Source: Paracoccaceae bacterium
GTDB taxonomy: Bacteria > Pseudomonadota > Alphaproteobacteria > Rhodobacterales > Rhodobacteraceae
NCBI GenBank assembly: GCA_003605175.1
Contig: QWDA01000008.1
Span: 62,001 to 126,000 of the forward strand
Length of the DNA stretch: 64,000 nt
Direction: 5' to 3'
Of this stretch, positions 24,520 to 32,685 are shown piece after piece; the stretch's first letter is position 1; each line of letters starts with the position of its first letter. Both the position numbers and the translations under genes were made by a program. The notes below the pieces were generated by a model. It was not told the DNA's origin, ran no database searches, and saw nothing but the letters and a program-made list of their open reading frames with translations.

Positions 24520-26514
24520 GTGCGGGTAACCGAGAACTTCATGATCCCTGTGCGCGACGGCTGCCGCCTCGCCGCGCGGATTTGGCGCCCCGACTCGCCG
24601 GGCCCGTCCCCGGCCATCCTCGAGATGCTCCCTTACCGCAAGCGCGACCGTACCGCCGCGCGCGACGCGACCACCCATCCGGCTTTCGCAGACGCGGGCT
24701 ATGCGTGCCTTCGGGTCGACCTCCGCGGCTGCGGGGAATCTGAGGGCCTGTTCGACGACGAATATTCCGAGCAGGAGCTCTCCGACATCGAAGACGTGAT
24801 CGCCTGGATCGCGGCACAGGACTGGTGCACGGGCGCCGTCGGAATCATGGGCATTTCCTGGGGCGGTTTCAACGGGCTCCAGGTCGCCGCACGCCGCCCG
24901 CCGGCGCTCAAGGCGGTGATCTCGCTCTGTTCGACGACCGACCGGTTCGCCGACGACATCCACTACAAGGGCGGCTGCCAGCTCACCAAGAATATCGGCT
25001 GGGCGGCCACGGTGATGTCTTGGTTCTCGATGCCGCCCGACCCGGCGATTCTGGGCGAAAGTTGGCGCAATGTCTGGCTGGAGCGCCTTGAAAAGACGCC
25101 ATTCCTCGCCAGCACCTGGATCCGTCACGCGACCCGCGACGCGTACTGGAAGCACGGCTCGGTCTGCGAGGATTTCTCCGACATCGAGGCCGCAGTGCTC
25201 TCCATAGGCGGCTGGCACGACGGCTACCGCAACACGCCCGCGAAACTGCTCGAAGGCGGGATCACGGGCCCGATCAAGGCCATCGTCGGCCCCTGGAACC
25301 ACAAGTACCCCCATATCGCCGCGCCCGAGCCGCGCGCCGATTTCGTGGCCATCGCGCTGCGCTGGTGGGACCGCTGGCTCAAGGAGGTGCCGAACGGCGC
25401 CGAGGCCGACCCCGACTATCGCGTCTACGTGATGGACGGCATTGCCCCGGCGACGAGCTACCGCGAACGCCCGGGCCGCTGGGTCGGACTCCGGCGCTGG
25501 CCTGCAGGTGGGCTTGCGCGCGTTACGCTCGCCCTTGGCGACGGCACCCTCGGCGGCGCACCGATGACCCGGGCCGCACGGATCGCCTCCAACCCCGCCT
25601 GCGGCCAGGCTACCGGCGAGTATTTCCCCGTCGGCTTCGGCCCGGGCGAACTCCCCGGCGACCAGCAATCCGACGACGCCCTCTCGCTTTGCTTCGACGG
25701 CAATCCGCTCTCGACCGACCTGACCCTGCTCGGCGCCCCCTCCCTCCGGCTCACGCTGGCGAGCGACCGCCCCTTCGGCCAACTCGCCGCCCGGCTCTGC
25801 GACCTTGCCCCCGACGGAAGTTCGACCCTGATCTGCCATGGCTTTCTCGACCTCGCCTTCCGCGACGGCTTCGAAACCGCCGCGCCGCCCCGACCCGGGC
25901 AGCCCTTCCAGATCGCCCTCGACCTCGACCACACGGCCTACCGCGTCCCCGCCGGCCACCGCCTGCGCCTCGCGCTATCGCCTGGCTACTGGCCTTTCCT
26001 CTGGCCCGCCCCTGGCGCGGTCACCTTGACGGTCTCCGGGGGGACACTCGACCTCGCTATCCTGCCGGTGGGTGCCGGCGAGCCTGTCTCCTTGCCCGCC
26101 GCCCCGACCACACTCCCTTCGGTCACCCGCCTTCTCCGCATGGGCACCGAAAGCAAGACCGCGACCCGCGCCGACGGAAGGTTCGGCGTCGTCATCCAGG
26201 CCGACCATGGCGAGACGCTCCTCACCGAGCACGGCCTCACGATGGGCAGCGCATTACGCGAAGACTGGTCGATCGCAGAGGACGACATCGCCGATGCACG
26301 CGCCGAGATCCTCTGGAAACGGAGCCTCTCCCGCGACGGCTGGAAGGTATCGAGCCGGGTCGAAACCCGGATGCAATCCGACGCGGGGCACTTCTACGTC
26401 ACCATGAAACTTGCGGCTTACGAAGGTGAAGCCCTCGTCTTCGAACGCGAATTCCACGATACTATCCCACGCAATGGCGACACAGAGCGCCACGATCCCA
26501 AGGAGAGGAACTGA
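24520..26514 (+). CDS. CocE/NonD family hydrolase (peptidase S15-like)
   Basis: 664 residues, GTG start (the ATG at 24541 is possible). N-terminal alpha/beta-hydrolase domain: PVRDGCRLAARIWRP, VDLRGCGESEGLFDDEYSEQE, nucleophile elbow GIMGISWGGFNG (about 110-120), then IGGWHDGYRN and GPWNHKYPH carrying the catalytic acid and histidine; the C-terminal jelly-roll (about 330-560) is typical of X-Pro dipeptidyl-peptidases and cocaine esterase. About 100 additional C-terminal residues follow. Two bases before an ABC peptide-binding protein, suggesting co-transcription and a peptide- or amide-related job. Confidence 0.85.
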   Translation: MRVTENFMIPVRDGCRLAARIWRPDSPGPSPAILEMLPYRKRDRTAARDATTHPAFADAGYACLRVDLRGCGESEGLFDDEYSEQELSDIEDVIAWIAAQDWCTGAVGIMGISWGGFNGLQVAARRPPALKAVISLCSTTDRFADDIHYKGGCQLTKNIGWAATVMSWFSMPPDPAILGESWRNVWLERLEKTPFLASTWIRHATRDAYWKHGSVCEDFSDIEAAVLSIGGWHDGYRNTPAKLLEGGITGPIKAIVGPWNHKYPHIAAPEPRADFVAIALRWWDRWLKEVPNGAEADPDYRVYVMDGIAPATSYRERPGRWVGLRRWPAGGLARVTLALGDGTLGGAPMTRAARIASNPACGQATGEYFPVGFGPGELPGDQQSDDALSLCFDGNPLSTDLTLLGAPSLRLTLASDRPFGQLAARLCDLAPDGSSTLICHGFLDLAFRDGFETAAPPRPGQPFQIALDLDHTAYRVPAGHRLRLALSPGYWPFLWPAPGAVTLTVSGGTLDLAILPVGAGEPVSLPAAPTTLPSVTRLLRMGTESKTATRADGRFGVVIQADHGETLLTEHGLTMGSALREDWSIAEDDIADARAEILWKRSLSRDGWKVSSRVETRMQSDAGHFYVTMKLAAYEGEALVFEREFHDTIPRNGDTERHDPKERN

Positions 26515-26516
26515 CC

Positions 26517-28103
26517 ATGTCCGATGAATTCCGCCACCTCGCAAGAATGGCTGCCCAGGGCCGGATGGACCGCCGCAAATTCCTGGGCCGCGCCGGCGCG
26601 CTGGGGGTCTCCGCCGCCACCGCGCATCTCGCGCTCTCGAGCGCGGTGCAGGCCGCGGGCCCCGTCAAGGGCGGCGTCATGCGCGTCGGCATCCAAGGCG
26701 GATCCACCTCCGACAGTCTCGACCCGGCGCTCGCCACGAACGCCACCGCGACCCAGGTGCAGCGCCTCTGGGGCGATCCACTGGTGGAATTGAACGCCGA
26801 AGGCGGGCTCGACGGCCGCCTCGCCGAGGAATACTCGGCAAACGAGGACGGCTCGGTCTGGACCTTCAAGATCCGCCAGGGCGTAAGCTTCTCGAACGGC
26901 CAACCGATGACGCCCGACGACGTGCTCGCCACCATCGAGCGCCACGCGGGCGAGGGTTCGGAATCCGGCGCCTTCGGCCTCCTGCGCGACATCGATGCGC
27001 TCAGCGTGGAGGGCGACAAGTTCATCGTCTCGCTCAAGGGCCCCAACGCCGACCTGCCCTATCTGCTCAGCGACTATCACCTGATGATCCAGCCGAATGG
27101 CGGCAAGGATGCGCCCGACGCCGCGATCGGCACCGGCCCCTACGTCCTGAAGGACCACCAGACCGGCGTCAGCTATGCCTATGACAAGAACCCCGACTAC
27201 TGGGATTCCGAGATCGGCCACGCTGCGACGGTCGAACTCGTGGTTGTCAACGACGACACCGCCCGCATCGCCGCTCTGCAATCGGGCCAGGTCGACATGG
27301 TCAACCGGGTGCCGCCCAAGGTTGTGCAACTCGTCCAGCGGCTGCCCGGCATCGCCCTCCATTCGGAGCCCAGCGCCGGCCACTACGTGTTCATCATGCA
27401 TTGCGACACGGGCCCGTTCGACAATAACGACCTGCGGCTTGCGCTGAAATACGCGATGAACCGCGAAGAGATGGTGGAGAAGATCCTGTTCGGCAACGGC
27501 ACCGTCGGCAACGACACGCCGATCAACTCGAGCTATCCGCTGTTCTCCGACGATATCGAGCAGCGCGTCTACGACCCCGAGAAAGCGGCGGCGCATTACA
27601 AGGCGTCCGGGCATTCCGGGTCGATCCTGCTTCGCACCTCGGACAATTCCTTCCCCGGCGCGCCCGACGCGGCCCAACTGTTCCAACAAACCGCAAAGGC
27701 GGCGGGAATCGATCTCGAGATCAAGCGCGAGCCGAATGACGGCTACTGGTCGGATGTCTGGAACAAGCAGCCATTCTGCACCAGCTACTGGGGCGGCCGC
27801 GCGACCCAGGACGCGATGTTCTCCACCGCCTATCTCTCGTCGGCGGACTGGAACGACACGCGCTTCTTCAACGAGCGGTTCGACCAGCTCCTGATCGCGG
27901 CGCGCGGGGAGCTCGACGAGGCCAAGCGCAAGGCGATGTACCGCGACATGAGCGTGATCGTTCGCGACGAGGGCGGCCTGATCTGCCCGATGTACAACAA
28001 CTTCATCGACGCAACCTCCGAGCGTATCGCCGGCTGGGGGCCGTCGAAGGGCTTCGACCTGATGAACTTCTACGCGCCCATGAAGATGTGGGTGGTCGGC
28101 TAA
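26517..28103 (+). CDS. Tat-exported peptide ABC transporter substrate-binding protein
   Basis: 528 residues. SBP_bac_5 (DppA/OppA) family. N-terminus MDRRKFLGRAGALGVSAATAHLAL is a twin-arginine signal, unusual because most family members use Sec. Later motifs: FKIRQGVSFSNGQPMTPDDV, IGTGPYVLKDHQTGVSYAYDKNPDYW, DDTARIAALQSGQVDM and LRLALKYAMNREEMVEKIL. No permease or ATPase genes follow, so it is an orphan that must borrow a transporter or act with the CocE-type hydrolase upstream. Confidence 0.9.
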   Translation: MSDEFRHLARMAAQGRMDRRKFLGRAGALGVSAATAHLALSSAVQAAGPVKGGVMRVGIQGGSTSDSLDPALATNATATQVQRLWGDPLVELNAEGGLDGRLAEEYSANEDGSVWTFKIRQGVSFSNGQPMTPDDVLATIERHAGEGSESGAFGLLRDIDALSVEGDKFIVSLKGPNADLPYLLSDYHLMIQPNGGKDAPDAAIGTGPYVLKDHQTGVSYAYDKNPDYWDSEIGHAATVELVVVNDDTARIAALQSGQVDMVNRVPPKVVQLVQRLPGIALHSEPSAGHYVFIMHCDTGPFDNNDLRLALKYAMNREEMVEKILFGNGTVGNDTPINSSYPLFSDDIEQRVYDPEKAAAHYKASGHSGSILLRTSDNSFPGAPDAAQLFQQTAKAAGIDLEIKREPNDGYWSDVWNKQPFCTSYWGGRATQDAMFSTAYLSSADWNDTRFFNERFDQLLIAARGELDEAKRKAMYRDMSVIVRDEGGLICPMYNNFIDATSERIAGWGPSKGFDLMNFYAPMKMWVVG

Positions 28104-28128
28104 CCGCGAACGGAAGGTTGGTAATACA

Positions 28129-28188
28129 GGCCGCGCCTAGCGGGCGCGGCCAACCGGGCAGGCGGCGGAAGGCGTGCCGCCTGCCCGG
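28129..28188 (+). terminator. Two consecutive GC-rich hairpins after the binding-protein gene
   Basis: First: 9-bp stem 28129-28137 / 28143-28151. Second: perfect 13-bp stem CCGGGCAGGCGGC (28154-28166) / GCCGCCTGCCCGG (28176-28188). No T-run follows on either strand. Their place just after the gene suggests transcript stabilisation or factor-assisted termination. Confidence 0.55.
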
Positions 28189-28391
28189 CGCCGCTCTCCG
28201 GGAGGCGGAGAGTTTCGCGAGGCTGACCGGATGGCGAGGCTGGCCTTTGGCGCCCTGCCACCTTCAGGTTGATCCGCGCCCAGCCGTTCCCGGCCCACCG
28301 GCACGCCTGCCCGACGCGATGCCCGCTTCTCGCCAGCTCCACGCATTGCCGCTATAAGGTCTACGACACGCAAGCCCCGGAGACGCACAGA

Positions 28392-29315
28392 ATGTGGACC
28401 CCAGCCGAAAGCTATCCCGATCCGTGCGTCGAGATCCTCGATCCGCGCGCCGAGCCACTTCTCGTCCGAAACGCCGCGATCGAACGGCTGCACACGGGCA
28501 TGCGTTGGGCGGAGGGGCCGGTCTGGTTCGGCGATCACCGGGCGCTGATCTGGAGCGACATCCCAAACAATCGGATGCTGCGCTTCGACGAGGAAACCGG
28601 GATGGTCACCGAGTTCCGCCGCGGCACAAACACCAACGGCAACACGCGCGACAGACAGGGCCGGCTGGTGAGCTGCGAGCACCGCTGGCGCCGGGTGACA
28701 CGCACCGAATTCGATGGCCAGATCACCGTGCTCACGGACAGCTTCGACGGAAAGCGGCTGAATTCGCCCAACGACGTTGTGGTGAAATCGGACGGCGCGG
28801 TCTGGTTCACCGATCCGGCCTTTGGCATCCGCAACTATTACGAGGGGCTTCAGGCCGAGCCTGAGCTGCCGCTCGATGTCTACCGGATCGACCCGGATAC
28901 CGGAGAAGTGGAAAAGGTCATCGAAGGCATTCCGCATCCGAACGGCCTTTGCTTTTCCCCGGACGAGAGCCTTCTGTATCTCGTGGAGACCGGCGGCGGC
29001 CTGCATGTGTTCGACGTCACGGAAGATGGCAAGGGCGTGCGAAATTGCCGCCTCTTCGTCGATGCGAAGGGCGGGACGCCGGATGGCATCCGATGCGACG
29101 TCTTGGGCAATGTCTGGGCAGGATGGGGTGGCGGGGAGAGGCTCCATGGCGTGCGGATCTTCGCACCGGACGGCACCGCGATTGGCCATATCCATTTGCC
29201 TGAGCGCTGCGCCAACCTCTGCTTCGGCGGGCCGCACCGGACGCGCCTGTTCATGGCCGCGAGCCAGTCTCTCTACGCGCTCCACGTTGCAGTTCAAGGC
29301 GTTCCCTACATGTAG
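28392..29315 (+). CDS. SMP-30/gluconolactonase-family sugar lactonase
   Basis: 307 residues from ATG 28392. Six-bladed propeller: MRWAEGPVWFGDHRALIWSDIPNNRMLRF, NGNTRDRQGRLVSCEH, LNSPNDVVVKSDGAVWFTDPAFG, HPNGLCFSPDESLLYLVET, GTPDGIRCDVLGNVWAGW. The metal residues Glu (AEGP), Asn (SPND) and Asp (PDG) are all present. Likely opens a sugar-acid lactone ahead of the acid-sugar pathway; D-apionolactone is a reasonable candidate by context, but the known ApnL is a different family. It sits 48 bp before the GntR gene. Confidence 0.88.
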   Translation: MWTPAESYPDPCVEILDPRAEPLLVRNAAIERLHTGMRWAEGPVWFGDHRALIWSDIPNNRMLRFDEETGMVTEFRRGTNTNGNTRDRQGRLVSCEHRWRRVTRTEFDGQITVLTDSFDGKRLNSPNDVVVKSDGAVWFTDPAFGIRNYYEGLQAEPELPLDVYRIDPDTGEVEKVIEGIPHPNGLCFSPDESLLYLVETGGGLHVFDVTEDGKGVRNCRLFVDAKGGTPDGIRCDVLGNVWAGWGGGERLHGVRIFAPDGTAIGHIHLPERCANLCFGGPHRTRLFMAASQSLYALHVAVQGVPYM

Positions 29316-29356
29316 AACCACGGCCGGCTCTGGCGCTTTTCCTCGAACCATGGCAA

Positions 29357-29373
29357 AACTGGTATGATGAGTA
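29357..29373. promoter_or_regulatory. Putative GntR operator overlapping the regulator start
   Basis: AACTGGTATGATGAGTA. The same 17-mer, with one mismatch and inverted, lies 33 bp upstream of the apnO-like gene at 56196-56212. Here it covers both possible ATG codons (29364, 29367) of the GntR gene, which fits autoregulation. Confidence 0.6.
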
Positions 29374-30080
29374 GTCCAGAAGCGATTCCACGCCCGAAAC
29401 TGTCCGATCAGGTTCAGGACCGTCTGGTGGAGATGATCAGCGGCGGCGATCTCGCGCCCGGCGACATTCTCCCGTCAGAGCGCGAACTCATGGCCCGCTA
29501 CCAGGTCGGACGGCCGGCGATCCGCGAGGCGATGCAAAGGCTCCAACACATGGGTCTCGTGGAGATCCGCCACGGCGAGCGCCCGCGCGTGGCCAGCCCG
29601 TCCATCGGCGCGCTTGTCGATCAAGTCGGCATGTCGATGCGCCACCTGCTTTCGCATTCCGGAACGTCTCTGGAACAGTTGAAGGAAGCGCGGACGGTGC
29701 TGGAGGCCCGCATGGCGGAGATCGCGGCGGAGCGCCGGACCGAACCTGACGTCGCGCGTCTGAAAGGGATCGTGGAGGAGCAGGCCATCGCCCTGCCCGA
29801 CACCGAACGCTTTCTGGATTTCGATGCCGCCTTCCACAGGGAGATTGCTGCGATTTCCCGCAACCCGATCTTCGAGGCGCTGACGAAGGGCGTGTTCGAC
29901 TGGATGCGCGTATTTCACGCAAGCTCCGTCCGCAGCCCGGGTCTCGAGGCCCTGACGCTGGAAGAGCATCGCGGCATCATCGCGGCGATCGCGAAGGGCG
30001 ACGGCCCCGCTGCCTCGGCGGCGATGACGGCGCACCTGGAGCGCGCCAATGCGCTCTATTCCAAGGAGAAGACGGCGTGA
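29364..30080 (+). CDS. GntR/FadR-family transcriptional regulator
   Basis: 238 residues. N-terminal winged helix (about 10-78): LSDQVQDRLVEMISGG, LPSERELMARYQVGRPAIREAMQRLQHMGLVEIRHG. C-terminal all-helical FCD ligand domain (about 95-225) with FDAAFHREIAAISRNP and EEHRGIIAAI carrying the metal-binding Asp and His residues. Similar proteins are often named NanR-like, but no sialate genes are present. Overlaps the RuBisCO-like gene by 4 bp, so it controls its own operon and probably senses an acid-sugar intermediate. Confidence 0.9.
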   Translation: MMSSPEAIPRPKLSDQVQDRLVEMISGGDLAPGDILPSERELMARYQVGRPAIREAMQRLQHMGLVEIRHGERPRVASPSIGALVDQVGMSMRHLLSHSGTSLEQLKEARTVLEARMAEIAAERRTEPDVARLKGIVEEQAIALPDTERFLDFDAAFHREIAAISRNPIFEALTKGVFDWMRVFHASSVRSPGLEALTLEEHRGIIAAIAKGDGPAASAAMTAHLERANALYSKEKTA

Positions 30081-31327
30081 CCGCACGGATCGAGGCCGAC
30101 TACCTGATCGAAACGCCCGGCGACCCCGAACGCGCGGCGATGGCGATGGCGGGCGAGCAATCCTCGGGCACTTTCGTGACCGTGCCGGGCGAGACACCGG
30201 AGCTCCGCGCGCGCTCCGCGGCGCAGGTGGAACGACTTTCGGTAATTGGCACGGCAGAAGCCCCCTCCCTTCCCGGTTCGGCACACAGGGACGGTCCGGT
30301 GTCGCGCGCCGAACTCACGCTGTCCTGGCCCATGGGAAATGTCGGTCCCGACATCGTGAATCTCCTCCCGACGGTTGCCGGCAATCTGTTCGAGCTGAAA
30401 CAGTTCTCCGGACTGCGGCTTCTCGACATCCGCCTGCCGAAGGCCTTCGCCGAGCGCTACACGGGACCGAAATTCGGGATCGACGGGACGCGCTGGCTCG
30501 CGGGTGTCGAGCACGGGCCGCTGATCGGCACAATCGTGAAGCCAAGTGTCGGGCTCGGAGCCGGGCAGACGGCCGATCTCGCAGGACAACTCGCGGCGGC
30601 CGGCATCGACTTCATCAAGGATGACGAGCTCCAGGCAAACGGCCCGTCCTGCCCCTTCGACGACAGGGCGCGCGCCGTGATGGACCGGCTCGATCGCTCG
30701 GCTGACAAGTACGGCAAGAAGGTGATGTACGCCTTCAACGTGACCGGCGAAGTCGACGAGATGCGCCGTCGGCACGACCTCGTCCGCGATCTGGGTGGCA
30801 CCTGCATCATGGTGAGCCTGAACGCCATCGGGCTCACGGGCCTTCTCGCACTCAGCCGCCACAGCGAACTTCCGATCCACGCGCATCGGAACGGCTGGGG
30901 CTACCTCTCGCGGCATCCGATGCTGGGCTGGAGCTACCCCGCATGGTCGAAATTCTGGCGCCTTGCGGGTGCCGACCACATGCATGTGAACGGCCTCAAG
31001 AACAAGTTCAGCGAAAGCGACGACAGCGTGATCGCGTCGGCGAGATCGCTCTTCGAGCCGATGTTCGACGACCATCCCTGCGTCCCGATGCCTGTCTTCT
31101 CCTCCGGGCAATCGGCAGTGCAGCCCGACGAGACATTCGCTCGGCTCGGCCGCGCCGATCTGATCTACGCGGCGGGAGGCGGGATCATGGCGCATCCCGA
31201 CGGGCCGGCGGCAGGCGTCGATAGCCTGCGCGATGCCTGGACGGCCGCAATGCGCCGGATCCCGCCGCACGAATATGCCAGGACCCACCCTGCTCTGTCC
31301 CGGGCGCTCGATACCTACGCGTCATGA
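30077..31327 (+). CDS. RuBisCO-like protein, probable 3-oxo-isoapionate-4-phosphate enzyme
   Basis: 416 residues. RuBisCO large-subunit fold: IGTIVKPSVGLG with Lys155, FIKDDE with carbamylation Lys181 and metal ligands Asp183 and Glu184, HAHRNGWG with His268/His270, and loop-6 equivalent HVNGLKNKFSES. Not a CO2-fixing enzyme: KPSVG replaces KPKLG and there is no small-subunit gene. Partnered with a DUF1537 kinase by ATGA overlap, which is the arrangement of the D-apionate pathway, where RLPs act as decarboxylase (OiaX) or transcarboxylase/hydrolase (OiaT). Sequence reading alone cannot choose between them. Confidence 0.8.
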   Translation: MTARIEADYLIETPGDPERAAMAMAGEQSSGTFVTVPGETPELRARSAAQVERLSVIGTAEAPSLPGSAHRDGPVSRAELTLSWPMGNVGPDIVNLLPTVAGNLFELKQFSGLRLLDIRLPKAFAERYTGPKFGIDGTRWLAGVEHGPLIGTIVKPSVGLGAGQTADLAGQLAAAGIDFIKDDELQANGPSCPFDDRARAVMDRLDRSADKYGKKVMYAFNVTGEVDEMRRRHDLVRDLGGTCIMVSLNAIGLTGLLALSRHSELPIHAHRNGWGYLSRHPMLGWSYPAWSKFWRLAGADHMHVNGLKNKFSESDDSVIASARSLFEPMFDDHPCVPMPVFSSGQSAVQPDETFARLGRADLIYAAGGGIMAHPDGPAAGVDSLRDAWTAAMRRIPPHEYARTHPALSRALDTYAS

Positions 31328-32685
31328 GCGCGGCACTTCCGGAGGGCGTGCTCGTCGCCTGGTTCGGCGACGACTTCACCGGCTCGGCCGCGACGATGGA
31401 GGCACTGGAGTTCGCCGGCATTCCGTCGGTGCTCTTCAACGACATACCGACGCAGGAGCAGCTTGCGCGCTTTCCCGACGCACGCGCCATCGGGATCGCG
31501 AGCACGGCGCGTTCGCACGGGCCGGAGTGGATGGATAGGCAAATCCCCCTCGCCTTCGCATTTCTCGCCGGCACCGGTGCGCCCGTTCTCCACTACAAGA
31601 CCTGCTCGACGCTCGATTCCGCACCGCATGTCGGATCGATCGGCCGGGCGCTGGAACTGGCATCCGGCGTCGCACATGAACGGGCGATCCCCTTCCTCCT
31701 CGCCGCACCGGCGATGCGGCGGTACCAGGCCTTCGGGCATCTCTTCGCCTCGGCGCCCGAGGGCGTGTTCAGGATCGACCGCCATCCGGTCATGTCCCGC
31801 CATCCGGTGACGCCCATGGACGAAAGCGACGTACGGCGTCACCTTTCCCGCCAGACCGACATGAAGATGGGGCTCATTTCTCTCGAAGACCTCAGGGCCG
31901 ATGCATCCGGCGCGTTCGACCGGGAGCTGAAGGCCGGAGCGCGGATCATCTCCCTCGATACGATTAGCGCGGACGATCTCGCCACCTGCGGCGCGTTGAT
32001 CTGGGAGCGTCGCGGGGATGGATTGCTCGCCGGCGGTTCGCAGGGCGTCGAATACGCACTCGTCGAGCACTGGCGCCGCACGGGTGCCCTGCCCTGTCGG
32101 AATCAGACCGAAGGCGCCGGCGCAATCGACCGGATGGTCGCGGTCTCGGGCTCCGTTTCTCCCACAACCGCGGCACAGATCGACTGGGCCGAGCAGAACG
32201 GCTTCCGGGTCATCCCGCTCGATGCTTCGGCAGTCGCGCGTGGCGAGGCGTCTGTCGAAGAAACGGCAACTGCCACCGCGCTCAACGCGATCGCCACCGG
32301 AGAAGATCCGCTCGTCTGCTCGGCGCGTGGTCCGAACGATCCCGCGGTCGCATCGCTGAGGGAGACAGTCTCGCGCGGCGGCCTGTCCGAAGAAGAGACG
32401 AGCAGTGCCATCGGGGCGGCACTTGGCCGGATCCTTCGGCGCCTGCTGCAAGAAACGGGCATCCGGCGCGCCGTGATCTCCGGAGGCGACACCTCGGGCC
32501 ACGCCTTGCGTCAGCTCGACATCTTCGCCTTCACCGCTCTTGCGCCGACGATTCCCGGCGCGGCGCTTCTCACGGCGCATTCCGAACGGTCCGTCTTCGA
32601 CGGGCTGCAGATCGCGCTGAAGGGCGGGCAGATGGGCAGTGCGGACTATTTCGGCTGGATCAAGCGCGGCGGTGGCGAGGGCTGA
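31324..32685 (+). CDS. oiaK: DUF1537 four-carbon acid sugar kinase, probable 3-oxo-isoapionate kinase
   Basis: 453 residues. N-terminal substrate domain begins VAWFGDDFTGSAATMEALEFAG (about 10-31) with HYKTCSTLDSAPHVGSIG; C-terminal nucleotide-binding domain shows VAVSGSVSPTT and the ATP loop ISGGDTSGHALRQL, ending ALKGGQMGSADYF. DUF1537 proteins are established kinases of oxo-tetronates and 3-oxo-isoapionate. Its companion RuBisCO-like gene and the apnO-like gene under a shared operator favour the latter. A second, different DUF1537 kinase lies at 53121-54389. Its 3' end is separated from the convergent GntR gene by fewer than it overlaps (about 40 bp overlap). Confidence 0.72.
   Translation: MSAALPEGVLVAWFGDDFTGSAATMEALEFAGIPSVLFNDIPTQEQLARFPDARAIGIASTARSHGPEWMDRQIPLAFAFLAGTGAPVLHYKTCSTLDSAPHVGSIGRALELASGVAHERAIPFLLAAPAMRRYQAFGHLFASAPEGVFRIDRHPVMSRHPVTPMDESDVRRHLSRQTDMKMGLISLEDLRADASGAFDRELKAGARIISLDTISADDLATCGALIWERRGDGLLAGGSQGVEYALVEHWRRTGALPCRNQTEGAGAIDRMVAVSGSVSPTTAAQIDWAEQNGFRVIPLDASAVARGEASVEETATATALNAIATGEDPLVCSARGPNDPAVASLRETVSRGGLSEEETSSAIGAALGRILRRLLQETGIRRAVISGGDTSGHALRQLDIFAFTALAPTIPGAALLTAHSERSVFDGLQIALKGGQMGSADYFGWIKRGGGEG

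Noticed and set aside
28117-28130. TTGGTAATACAGG upstream of the lactonase as a GntR operator
   Set aside because: It breaks the GTATAC core and is not palindromic.
30077-31327. RuBisCO large subunit indicating CO2 fixation
   Set aside because: The active-site loops differ from true RuBisCO (KPSVG, altered loop 6), there is no small subunit or phosphoribulokinase gene, and the DUF1537 kinase partner points to acid-sugar catabolism.
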